In this document: positions 24,110 to 35,529 of the stretch, one piece after another
Layout of the letters: each line of letters opens with the position of its first letter
Numbering within the stretch: position 1 is the stretch's first letter
Assembly (NCBI GenBank): GCA_015178975.1
Contig: WHVD01000075.1
Coordinates: forward strand, 186,001 to 250,000
From: Hysterangium stoloniferum
Lineage: Eukaryota; Basidiomycota; Agaricomycetes; Hysterangiales; Hysterangiaceae
Length of the DNA stretch: 64,000 nucleotides
Direction of reading: 5' to 3'
Program-made: the position numbers and the translations under genes
Notes under the pieces: model-generated
What the model saw: only the letters and a program-made list of their open reading frames with translations
The model's database searches: none
What the model was told of the DNA's origin: nothing

Positions 24110-25359
24110 TGTTAGAATATGAGATACGTGATTAGTCTAATCTCATATCTCATCTTGTGACTGTATAGATCTGACCAGTTCATAACATGTGATACTGTAT
24201 ATTTAGTTTAGTGTTCACTAGATCTGTAGCATGCCATCATGCACAGACCAGTGCACAGACCATGTATGTAGTATATAGCTAGTCTAGCTGAGGAGTAGGA
24301 TCCTCATCTAGAAGCCTAGCAATATCACTGGTTTAATACCTACACCGCTCTACTCTTAGTGGCTACACTCCCTAGTGTAGAGAGTCCTCACACTGTGATC
24401 TCCAGGCTTGTAGATTACTTTAACACTTCTAGATAACCCTTGTTACTTTCCATCGACTTCAGAAATGGCCGATCCCAAATCCCAGATCAAATAGCATAAC
24501 AAGATAGAGACATTGCTGAAACAGTCCCCACCCTTGACATCGCATGCCAGATTCAACCAAGCCATACCGTTGATCTGGACTTTCATCATAAATGTGGCCA
24601 CAGCAATTGTTGGTTGGGTACAGGCTTCACTTGTGCAGTCTGTACAGATTGCAATGGCTAACATTGTGCAATCCAAGTTGGCTTCCATACCCATAAAGTG
24701 TACGAAGTACTCTGCTAAAGGACACCAAGCTTCAGCCTGTCGATCCAAGAATCCCCAGGTGGTTAGATGACGGATAGCTGCAAACAATAAGAAGAGGACG
24801 CATGTTACTCCCCTTCCTGATTATAGCTCTCTCATTGCCCCGCCTTATTCCTTGCTACTTCTCACCCCTCAGTACGCTGCATTTGCTGCAGATGCTGCCA
24901 AGTTACGACGACAACAAGCGCAGTCAAGAAGAGACCACTCACATGCCAAGAAGAAAGGTCCGTCTGCTTCGGCACAAGCAGCTACCACTACCTCATCAAA
25001 ATCTAAACCAAAGAAATAACGACAGATATTCAATTAAGGGGTGGTGTTAGAATATGAGATACGCGATTAGTCTAATCTCATATCTCATCTTGTGACTGTA
25101 TAGATCCAACCAGTTTATAACATGTGATACTGTATATTTAGTTTAGTGTTCACTAGATCCGTAGCACACCATCGTGCACAGACCAGTGCACAGACCATGT
25201 ACATAGTATATAGTTAGTCTAGCTGAGGAGTAGGATCCTCCTCTAGAAGCCTAGCAATATCACCAGTTTAATACCTACACCGCTCTACTCTTAGTGGCTA
25301 CACTCCCAGTGTAGAGAGTCCTTACACTGTGATCTCCAAACTTGTAGATTACTTTAACA
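24110..25359 (+). mobile_element. Non-autonomous LTR element, gag-only fossil
   Basis: 5' LTR 24110-24425 (316 bases) and 3' LTR 25045-25359 (315 bases), both TGTTAGAATATG..TTTAACA. The target duplication is AAGAA (24105-24109 and 25360-25364), and the empty site is intact at 44000-44020. The two LTRs differ at roughly 5% of positions, almost all transitions, so the insertion is moderately old. The 619-base interior encodes only gag-like sequence with a zinc-knuckle-like segment near 24700-24745 and a Lys/Ser-rich end; there is no pol. A purine-rich tract (AAGGGGTGG) precedes the 3' LTR. The reading frame is broken in several places. A small, probably copia-related element that depended on others. 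Confidence 0.85.
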
Positions 25360-25670
25360 AAGAAGTCCCGCCCATCTTCAGTGAACCATTTGTGAACAGC
25401 GTGTGCACTAATGGGTTCGTATGCTTTGCAGCTAAGTGAGAGTGCACCTGATGTGAGTTGTAGGGAGCAGTAGCCTGAAGTTTTGTATCAACAAAGACAT
25501 ATTGAGCATAATGTTTCAGGAGTGGTTACCTTTGTGGATTACCCATGGAATTTGGGACGGTGAGCAAACCAGGTGTGTAGAAGCAGGCACCTACACAGAG
25601 AGACAATCACACATTGCATAACAGACCACTTCACGGTGTACATGAACAACGGTTGCAGATACGTCAGTAA
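25360..25670 (+). repeat. Unit C, start of conserved block
   Basis: Matches 44005-44315 in unit D, and its last part matches 10575-10640 in unit B. No gene recognised. Confidence 0.65.
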
Positions 25671-26385
25671 TGTTAGGGTACGTACACAGCGGGTCTCTGG
25701 AGAAACCCGTGGAATATTCAGTAGGACTTGGCTTCAGCTTATAGGCTGTGCCCTTGCTAGATCGTGTTGTCCAATTTCAGACGGGCAGATGGGAATCCTG
25801 GGGGAGTCCAGGCAGGGGTCGTGGGTCGAGGGGTCGTAGGTTGGAGGTCGTGGGTCGTGAGTCGAGATAGGTGAGAGAGATAGATGCGCTGAAGCCTGTG
25901 GGCTCCGACTAGTGTGAACGGTGTAATTCAAGTAGGAGTTTAGAGCAGAAAATGTATTAGATTACTGGGGGGAATCTAAGCCAATTTTCTGACTGGATTG
26001 TATGTACAACATCTGCCAGTTTAAATAGACCATGGAGTGAATGTCATACCAAATCCAGTAATGATGAAACGAAACGAGCAAAACATAAAATGGGATAGTA
26101 AACACCAAATTTGGTGTTAGGAATGGGACAGAACGGAGTGGAGTCCGAATCGTGACAGGTCATTTGACTAAAATGGGAACAGGGCTCTGTTAGAGGGGTT
26201 ACGGGTTTTCTGAGCATTTTCCAGTGACTGAAACACAATGTAACGAAGTTGAACGTAGACAAGTCTGACGTACGGAGTCCGGCGGGAATTCTGGGGAATT
26301 CTGGTGAACTGATGATGGGTGTGTATAGGGCGCGGGTGCGTATAAGTTAGCACCCGGAGTCTGGGTGGGATTTCCAGTCGTAACA
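25671..26385 (+). mobile_element. Solo LTR, TSD AGTAA
   Basis: 715 bases, TGTTAGGGTACG..AGTCGTAACA, between AGTAA at 25666-25670 and 26386-26390. Empty sites exist at about 10635 and 44310. Same family as 40512, 53174 and 55744. Confidence 0.9.
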
Positions 26386-26390
26386 AGTAA

Positions 26391-26736
26391 TGTGAATAGA
26401 CCAAGACAGGGATCACACACCTTTGTCGGCCAAAACCTCCAGAAGCAGAGGGAACTTGAGGGTGCCATTCGTAGTTGTAGTGATCCAGCAAACTGGGAAC
26501 TTTAAAGATGTTTAAGTATCTCAGCGGTTAAACATTCGCTATATTATACAATACCTAAAGACGCTTAAGTACTAAATACATATTAAGTTTTGCTTTGCAA
26601 TGAGGCAGACATATCACTTTCAGCAGTTAAACATTCACTGAGAGATTCACTAATTGTACTACGTGTATATAATAGTATATTTGAGAGGAGATTGAACATT
26701 TGATCCTTATTGCATCTTTTCGAAACATTCTGTCTC
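26391..26736. other. Unit C block plus unknown insertion
   Basis: 26391-26509 matches 10640-10760. From about 26510 an insertion begins that unit B lacks; it resumes after the solo LTR at 27461 and ends near 27515, close to a repeated AACTTT. Without the LTR it is about 280 bases, with no clear terminal repeats or coding capacity. Confidence 0.45.
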
Positions 26737-27460
26737 TGTTAAGAACTGAAAAACTGACTAATGTCGGTGGCTGACAGGGTCCGATCGGAAGGACTTGGCT
26801 TCAGCTTATGTGCTGCGCCCTCGCAAATATCCGTAGGGTGTCCTTAGATTTCGGGCGGGCGAAGACTAATCCTAAAGAGCTCTTTTCGGCGATATACCGA
26901 TCGGAACCGAAGGACAAGTCGAGTGTCGGGCCAAGGGGTCGGGGCCAGCAGTGGGTGAGCACACGTGGAGGCGGATGGGGGGATTCTTAGTATGAGACTA
27001 TTACAGGCGTATGAGGGTGTTCTGAGTCAATATTCTGATTGCCTAGTAACTACAACTACAGCGGGTTCATATACAAGTAACAGGCATCTAGAAAATACTA
27101 ATGGGGAGAAGGGCGGAAAACGGCATTAACAATAAGCTTGACTAGGAATGGGAAGTTTATGATTAGTTCGGAGGCCGATGATAACCGAGAGCGTAATTAC
27201 GATAAAAGGAAATAGTTCAAGGACTACAAATATAGATAGACATATGTGAAACATAAGGTTGAACGGATCAACATAATAAAGGGGACATATCAAAAGTTTG
27301 ACCAGACAATACAAGTTATTTTGATGTGGGTGTAAACGGAGTTTGATCTTCACGAAAACATACGTCAGCTTTGGGGCTGATGGTTTCCGAGATGGCAACT
27401 TGAAACATTGATAAGTGGCGATAACCTCGGGACCGATAGGGTTGTGACACGGTCGTAACA
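26737..27460 (+). mobile_element. Solo LTR, TSD GTCTC
   Basis: 724 bases, TGTTAAGAACTG..GGTCGTAACA, between GTCTC at 26732-26736 and 27461-27465. Unusually rich in CpG compared with other LTRs here, so it has escaped long methylation-linked decay and is probably young. It retains the CTTGGCTTCAGCTTATGTGC core. Confidence 0.88.
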
Positions 27461-27549
27461 GTCTCACCTTTTTCATACGAGTGCTTACTTCTATGATACT
27501 CGTTACACCTAATAAACTTTGATGATTGAGCCGCCACAGGACCACATAT

Positions 27550-27770
27550 CACTGCTGGGCTGATCCCCTGTAGGGGACACTCAAAATCCTTCTCAGTGAG
27601 GTGAAATTTAAGAAATGGATTTTGTTTGCCACAAAATTTCAAATTGATTTCCTTATAAGGAAATTAATAGAATCTTGCAGTGCACAAAATCCATTTCTTA
27701 AATTCTAACAAAATTTGACATCCCTGCAAAGGATTTTGTGGTGCTCCAAAAGTGGTTCACCCCAGCAGTG
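27550..27770. mobile_element. MITE with CACTG..CAGTG ends
   Basis: 221 bases, with CACTGCTGGG at one end and CCCAGCAGTG at the other; similarity of the ends extends to about 40 bases. Flanked by TAT on both sides. Unit B (about 10775) keeps the uninterrupted TATAGG. CACTG-type ends with a 3-base duplication point to the CACTA (EnSpm) or PIF groups. Confidence 0.65.
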
Positions 27771-28363
27771 TATAGGTAAAGAAGATGTCAGATACAATAA
27801 ATATTCAGGTTCTATTTTATTTCTTTTTCTTTCAAAAAGTGGACAGGGTGCCTCAGCCGCAGAACCCTCTAGATGGGAGATACAGTGAGAAGTAAATAAG
27901 ATACATTTCAAGAGTAATAACCGTACATTGGCGATGACAAGTGAGAAGGTTTCTCAGGGAGACTGGAGCACAAAGAGGGCGGACACGCCGCCAATATTCA
28001 AACAGATAGCATAGGCATCAAGACGAGACGTGCCCGTGGAATCATTGGACGACGTCGCAGCTATCCTATACGAGCAGGAGCGATGATCCACGTTATGCTT
28101 CGCGCTTTTGGAAGACGTTACCCTGATTGCCAACGTCCCGTCCGCACGGATGTTAGCCTCGGATCGCCAGACGATCATGCCGTCTAGCTTGCTTCAGCCG
28201 GTCTTAGTCACGCCATGGATAACTATGCGACTTCCTCTTAACCCATTCCTCCTGGCAACCCAGACTCCCTTAAAACCCATAGGATTTCCGTATTTGCTGC
28301 ATCCGTGCTCCCTTGTGCTTCATACTCCCCCATAACCATACCCTGGCGTTTCCAGACAACGGT
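27771..28363 (+). repeat. Unit C, segment upstream of TF
   Basis: Collinear with 10776-11262. Conserved landmarks include TAATAACCGTACATTGGCGA. It probably held the promoter of the transcription factor. No gene. Confidence 0.55.
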
Positions 28364-30890
28364 ATGGATTATCAGGGAGTCAACTGTAGTCCACACGTTC
28401 AATATTGGTCTTCGATAGGTTGGTTTTAAGTCACATGCCCTTTCTTTGCCCATGCTGAACTTCAGCAATACCAAGCACACGCTCCTGCCTTCACTCATCC
28501 CTTCATCCCAGATGATGATGAAGACCGCTTTTCCTAATACAGGCTCAGAATCAGATCCAAACATCAAGTCCGAATCAGGTGCAATTCCCCGTCTAGGTAC
28601 CTGCAGCGGTATTGACATGAAAATCTCCATAGCCTTCAATACTAGCAATAATATACGCTTCAATACCCTATCTCACCGCCTTTTGACATCCCGTCCCTCA
28701 CTGGACCCTGTGAATTTAGAGGCTATGCGTTAACGACGTGCGCAAGTGTTAATGTTAACCCTCTGGAAATCGTGAGACGGTTCATGTTTGGCGCGAAGTG
28801 GTGGAGGCGAGGGGACATTGGGATCCGGAGGCGGGGACTGTATGTTTGCAGCAGCAACAGGGGCGGGAGGGCCAGGGTCTAATGGATATCCCTCACGGGA
28901 ATGGCGCCAGTCTTGGGGTTGGGTGCATCGATGTCAACGTCGTATCCGCATAGCGTTTCAGGTTGGGGGCAGGGGCGAAGCAGACGGCACGGGTCCGACC
29001 ACAATAGTCGCAGCTATCCCCACAATCGCAATCCCAGTGTAGCCAGCTCCACAATCGAAGTCCCAGCGCCGCACCGCAACACCAACTACACGCCCAATCT
29101 TGATCCCAATCTCAAACCCACTTCAAGCGACAACAACGACAACATATCGGTCGCACGACACCTTGGCAAAACTCTCAAACCCTCGCACTTACAGTCGCAA
29201 TCGCATACTCAATCACAACCCCAACCACAATCGTGACCCGCGCTGGTCCTTTTGCTCTCTACCGCTGCACGGATTGTGGCTGAAGGACACAAGCTGCTGC
29301 TGGGCAACAGGCTCCGGCGCAACGGCAGAGTCGAGCGGGGAAACATGAACAAAATCAACAACCATATCGTCATCAATCGCCAGGTGCTAGTGTAAAGAGT
29401 ATTGTGCCTGCGCCTGCATTAAGGCAGGGTGGGAGTGGAAGTGAGGGTGGGCAGGTGGGTTGGATCCACATTCAGATGCAGAGATTGGGAAACTCACTAT
29501 GTTGTTTGTGTTTGTGTTTGCAGCGGCAGATGCACGTTCAGGGGTGCAGGGTGGATGAGCGTGTATGCAGCCTCAGACTCGTCCTTTCGGTCCCATTTCA
29601 ACTAACTGCAATTTCGTCGCCGCCCACTTCTTTCGATTCCGCCGGTCAACATCTTCCGCCGTCCGTCCCTTCTTGCATATCCTATCTTGCCGGATTCTTC
29701 TCCAGCGCCATCGTGCCACTGTTTCTAGCCCGCGCCATCCCGCACCACTTCCGCACTATCCACCTACACGCACGATTCTAGTGGTGCGGCCTCTGGACGA
29801 TGCGTGGAGGGGGAGAGATGGTGGGTGAAAAGAACGAAGAATATGGCGATGGCGATAGTGATGATGGGTGGAGAAAGGGAGGGGAGTAACGAGGAGGTGC
29901 CTTGGGATGAAGAGTTAGAGAGGGAGTGAAGGGAGGTTGTACGTGAGGAGGACGGAGAGTATCAGGAACAAAAGCAAAACGCCGAGCTGGAGATTGACAA
30001 AATCATCTCGCTTGTGCTATATGACCTCTTCCCTCTACGGCTTATCCCCCACCCACACACGCTCCCCTCGATCTGCACCGATGGGTATGCTTGCGCGGCC
30101 TAGTCTCGAAGAGGCGTGTATTGTTTCGAAACCCGCTTCTTCAACGTCATCGTCGTCACAACAATAAAAAGTGAAGAAGGTTTCGAGTCCAAGCTGAAAC
30201 GCGCCGCTAGCTATGACGAAGACGACTTTGAACCAGAATCCGAATCTGCAACCACCGAAGGATTCGGTCTCCCCTCGACAGATTATCTCGGCCCACGGCC
30301 TGCCTCCAACCTCGCACCGAAGGGTCTTGAAAATGCGCGCTGCCCCTCCCACTATTCTTTCGAGTCGGTTAGTGGATTGGGAGACTGCAAAGGAGTTGTT
30401 TGATATGTGAGTGGCTTGTGATCTAGGACTTTTGATATTCGGTGTTGACTTTTCCTTTTCCAATGGCGGTAGATTTTTCAAATATGTTAGCGTAAGCAGT
30501 GTTTATCCTTCTTCCTTTCAAGAGACGAATGTTTACAGTGTTTTCTACTATTTGCCAGCCCTTCCTATCCGTCTTAAACCCCGTTCTCCACACTGTCCGA
30601 AACGTCTACGACCGGGACCCGTTCCTCTTGACTGTTTGTAAGTCCTTTCCGACCTCTTTTCCTTCTAACCTTCTTTATTAATACAATCGTATAAACATGC
30701 TAGCCCCATAGACAGTTCTAGCAATTTCATCCCCTCCTGCCAAGACGCCACAACATCGCCATGAACTTCCCTAAATACGCAGCAGCAACAGCCTTCATCG
30801 ATGGCGTGAAGAGCGTCGAGATGGCTCAGGCGCATCTGCACATGAGTGGTCATGGTCTTCCTGCCAGGAGGTGGGGGGAGGATAAGAGTT
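28364..30890 (+). pseudogene. Fungal transcription factor pseudogene, copy 3
   Basis: Collinear with 11263-14770 but lacking the 12690-13660 block. Begins MDYQGVNCSPHVQYW. An acidic and Gln/His-rich middle is followed by ESKLKRAASYDEDDFEPE and WETAKELFDM. The next exons encode FFKYVS, then PFLSVLNPVLHTV and DPFLLTV, with introns GTGAGT..TAG, GTAAGC..CAG and GTAAGT..TAG. The last exon, from 30712, has KSVEMAQAHLHMS and LPARRWGED. These are classic motifs of the fungal-specific transcription factor domain of zinc-cluster regulators. A short deletion in the ISSRYL part shifts the frame, and there are stops in the middle, so the copy is dead, although it is the best preserved in its domain exons. 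Confidence 0.65.
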
Positions 30891-32395
30891 AGTTTTATGG
30901 GCTGGTTGGCTCGTCGGTTAGTCATGCTTCTTTTTTTCTTCTCTTTTGCTTGCTTTCATCCTTTCCTTTGCTCCGGATTTTTCCGTTGTGATGGGAAGGT
31001 TTTGTAGTGCGTTTTTACTGATGGTACGTTATACCCCTTTTAGTGCTCATTTGACTGAGTCAATGGGATGATATAGATACTTTATCTTGAATTTGTGATC
31101 CTTGATGAGGAATGGCGCAAGCGGTGATCGCGTGGCTGTTGTTACGAAGTTCGTGGAAGTCCTTGCCTCTCCAAGAGCTTCCATCACGAAACGACATGCC
31201 GAAGCTACACGCCAAATACTCGCATGGATAGCTAAGGTTCGTAACTGTCACGGTGCACCCTGGGTTCCTGTGCTCCTCGTCCAAAAGCAACAGCAACAAC
31301 AATACCTACGGGGAGGCTCCCTCCTCACATGGTCGTTCACTACCTCAACTGGCGACCATATCTCGCTGGTCGCCGACCTCGTCCAAGCGTATAGTTGTCC
31401 GTTCCTACGCCAGATGCAAAGCAGTGTGGAACCTGGCACGGGTGGCCGGGCTTTCAGACTGAAACGGGTTCGACGACGTGCTCGGGATCTGTGACAACCG
31501 CGGTCGCGGGGGGTGTGATGCATATATTCGGATGTAACCGGTAACGATGAGATGGTGGCGACGATGTATGCGGTGTCGGACGACCAGTGATCGAACAGCG
31601 TGCTTATGCCAGGATTCAGATGGCCTTGTAACGAGATGTTACCTCTTGGTCGGGAAAGTGCGCTGATTTTCGAGGTGACGCAACAGCAGGCTTTTTGAAG
31701 TTGTGACAAATATAACACGCAATGAGAATCGACTGTCTAGTTAATACTATTGTGGACGATGAGCTAGAGATGGGTAATGTATTTCAGTCGACACGCAGTG
31801 AGAATCGACTGAGGTGTAATGTAATAGCCTTATACGTAGTTTGGGCGAACAATATCGGGAAACCATAGTAATAAATGGTTGGAAGTCACACTCGGTACCC
31901 TGTGACTGTGTTATAGTGTAACGGCCTGTAGCCCTTCAATTATAACAGGAGTTTTTCCTATCTCATTTTCTTGTCTTCTTCATTTTTTATCATTTTCCCT
32001 GTCACTTTATCTACTCCAGTTCATTGTGACATAAGTTGAGATATTAGCTATGGTTAAAGCAAGACTGGCGTACAAGAACATGATTCCAGATGGACTGAAA
32101 TGAGCGGTGAATTGACGGAATGACGTGCAGGCATACATTTAGTTTTTATTACTTGCGTAGCTGTTTGGAAACAAAAGTATGAGGAGTGGGATGTGTCTAG
32201 TCGGTATCAAGTTGCACTGCACTCTGACGAACGGTATTTGAGGATAGGGAAATTTTTTACTTTTAATGCCATTCAAGCTGTCTCCAAGCTGTCTATATCT
32301 TCCACAAATTACCTATATGTATGCACAGAGTTATAAATTCTCATAACGGAGGAACCGCCAGTGCCATAACTCGTGAATAACTCATATTATTAACC
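30891..32395 (+). repeat. Unit C, region between TF and arm
   Basis: Homologous to 14771-15911 and, at the end, to 44338-44900. A 40-base stretch is duplicated around 31710-31810. The landmark ATTAGCTATGGTTAAAGC is at 32045. No intact gene. Confidence 0.6.
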
Positions 32396-33272
32396 AGGTC
32401 CAATTTGACACATTTCTTGAAATCCGTTGACTACAGACTAGTACAAAAGTTCATCCGGTTATCCCTGAATGCCCTAAATGAAACAGTCAAACCATACAGA
32501 GTAATAAACATATACCACTGACCTACACTTACACATTCACATATATACTACAGTGAACCATTCCAAAACCGGCGACATCATCAATTTCCATATCCCATTC
32601 CGACCTCCGTATCTGTTTAGGATCAATAATAACCGGGAGTGCCAGCCCCAGCTGATCTACGATCCTGTGATAGCAGGACTGCCAGTCTGAGATACATATC
32701 CTAATCTATCCGGAGACTACTGGACACCATTGCAGACTCTCTGTTAGGACTGAATGTTTACGCTTCTCATGGCAGGTTTCACTCTTCATTGCATGGGCAT
32801 ACCCGAGTATTCTCCAGGGAAAAATGGGAACATGAGTAAATCGGCGATGTTCAGAAGTGTATTGTCTACAACCAACTAGGAGGAGTGTGCATGTTACAGT
32901 GTCAACGACACTGAACTATATACCAGATGTCGTAGTTTAGCGGAGACACATGGTAGGCTGTGTCATCGATGGTACGCCTAAACATTCTCAAATCTATTTT
33001 TATTTCACCCATACACTGTAACTATGTTATGGGTACGTGCTCCGCATATATCTGTTAGCGTGCTTACGGCTCCGGCTTGTGCATGGCGTTCGGTATTTCC
33101 TGGCTCACAATAAGCCTGAGAGAGTCCAAAAATCGTCATTTGAAGGCGAAGATGTTGCACCTCTCGGCAAGCTTTTGGAGTTCTCGTGCGCTTCTTTTAA
33201 TTGAGTGAGTCGACGCCTCAAGCTGATGGAAGCCTTTACATAATCATATTATGATACGGGATCTCGGAGGGC

Positions 33273-33279
33273 ATATATA
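33273..33279 (+). promoter_or_regulatory. TATA-like site of F-box C
   Basis: ATATATA 61 bases before the ATG, conserved in position with copies A and E. Confidence 0.5.
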
Positions 33280-33339
33280 CTGGCTGTGTAGCCGCTTGCC
33301 GTTCGCAGGCACACTTGCTTGCACGTCGTTTTTCCCCCC

Positions 33340-35070
33340 ATGTCTACAGCAAATCTAGCAGTTTCCGTGTTCACCCAACCGTTTTTCACTCTTCCCCAAG
33401 AACTGGTCGATATAATCCTCTCTCACGTCGAGGACCGTCGTGATCTCCTGAGTTTGGCGCTAACATCCAAGTCTTTCAAAGCAATAATCGTTCCGTCGTG
33501 GCTCGACTTTATCCACATCCGGTGTGATTCTCGCCGAATCCACATATGGCAATCGCTTGCTTCTCGCCCCCATCTCGCTGCGCGAACGCGGGCACTCGAA
33601 CTAATCAACGAGTTGGGTGGGTCTGAGCAGTACTTTTGGCCCAACCGCGGAGGTATTCCATACTGTAGCCATACTTTCCGCTCTAAACCTATTGCACCGG
33701 TTCAATCTATTATACCCTCGTTCTCACCAAAGGATTTATATCTACCCCAAGAGCAGGAGGCCTACGAGGAGAGTGTGGCGGCGCTCGCCGCAGCCGTAAA
33801 GGATATGACACGTCTGCGCCGTTTTCGATGGAATTTCAACCTACCCATGACACCTGCCCTCGAATTTCTGTTCGAGAGCCTTGGGCAACGAAACGATATG
33901 GATGAATTCTATTTTGACTTTATGAACGACTGGGCGAAATTTCTACCCAATAAGGAGATTATAGTGGTGCCTGTGAAAATCAACCCTATTTCCCCAGTAA
34001 GCATCACGTAATTCATTCAACTTGTCGTCAATCCTTTCACATATTCAGTTCGGAAATTTTCCCAATATTACGACGTTTTGCCTAACCATCCATGACGTCC
34101 CTTGGGACCATGAATTTGATAATATCACTGCTTGGATGATGCAATTTACAACATTGAAGCATCTACAGCTATCTTTTGTGAGAAGACCGGAGGACTTTGA
34201 CTTTTGGGTTATCTGGCGACACGCATCTTGGCCTTTCTTGGTTGAATTAACGCTCGAAGCAGATATTGATTTAGTCCCGGAACCCCCAAATGATACTTCC
34301 ACAGAGAGCGACTCCGCAAGCGAAGAGAGCGACTACGCAAGCGAAGAGAGCCCCTTCGTGGCCTTTCTCCACAACCATCAAACGATCAAACATTTACGAA
34401 TCTGCATTAAGGAAAATAACTCAGGTTTTGTCCAACCACAGAGCGTGCCTGGACTTCGTTCCCTAGTGCTTGGCGACCGGTTCGATGGAGGACCTCTCGG
34501 CCAATGGTTTCCTTTGGATAATGCTCAGCAAATAGAGTACTTGGAATGTTCAATCGCAGCGGGATGCCTACCCACCATCCAAACAATGACTTCACTACGT
34601 GTCTTGAATGTGCTTTTTATAGATTTGGAGGTATTTGAACGCTTGGTTGAGGCTGCCCCACAGATCCAACAACTTTGTATTCCTTACGGGTTGTGGTACG
34701 ACTTTGCTGGTTTTGAAGCAGTACGTCAACTTCAAGACAGAGCTCACATATAATATTAACGTCAGTGTTATAGCGTCAATTGGCAGATACAACAGTCAAG
34801 TGTCTCTTCAAGCTGAATGATCTCGTTCAGTTGGAAGGGGGGTTCGTCGTCCCTGGATGTGATTTTTCTCAAACGCAATACCTCATCACTAAACTAACGG
34901 GACACAAACGCCTTGTGTATATCGATTATTTGACCCGGAAGCAGTGGAACCTGGTGCTCGAGGAGGCCGCCCTCAGAGAGAGCTTCGAGATTCAATTCCC
35001 CCGTGTCACTGTCCCGGACATACGGGAATCTGCAGGTTTCTACATTCAGAACACTGTGCCTATATGCTAA
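33340..35070 (+). CDS. F-box/LRR-like protein, copy C
   Basis: Exon 1 33340-33996, intron 52 bases, exon 2 34049-34720, intron 80 bases, exon 3 34801-35070: 532 residues. The F-box lies at residues 13-55 (LPQELVDIILSHVEDRRDL, SLALTSKSFKAIIVPSWL), with leucine-rich segments in exon 2 and a Ser/Glu-rich loop with two copies of D[S/Y]ASEES. Intron 2 differs from copies A, B and D. Their donor (CTCAC|GTATAA) has become ATATAA here, and two bases are missing before it. The only frame-keeping solution I see uses an upstream GTACGT donor and the acceptor GTCAAG. If that is not used, the protein stops at about 34753. AATAAA at 35130. Role as a possible SCF receptor is inferred from the family. Confidence 0.72.
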
Positions 35071-35529
35071 ATTTTACCGTCATCCGTATCTACACCGCCC
35101 TGAAATATGCAAACAAGTTTGTTCGAGAAAATAAATTGATTTTTAACCCAATGCTTGATTCTTGAGCAGCGCAAGTGCGCGTTCCTTCATGGTTCCCATT
35201 ACAATTAAAATTGGACCGCCCCCCCTCGTGAGGTAAATTAAAATATCCGATCCACGTATTTGGTAAAGTCGCACTCCGCCGTCTGTGAATACTTATATCT
35301 AAGATTTGAGCCTTCGAACTCTTTTTGCTGGCACGCCACTCTACGCCACTCTACGTCACGTGCGCGTGAGTCGTGACCAAGTCGGATTAGCAGGATCACG
35401 GGGGTTGGAGATACAGGTTAACTGTTAAACTGTACGGTTGTTGCTGTGTCAACCTCACTCGGTCGGTAACAGACAGGACAAGGTTATCTTTGTTGTAGAT
35501 GATAGAATGGGAAAATTACAGCAGAATCT

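Noticed and set aside
27126-27642. Overlapping minus-strand frames of 108 and 139 codons
   Set aside because: They cross the border of a solo LTR, an unknown insertion and a MITE, and have no counterpart in unit B.
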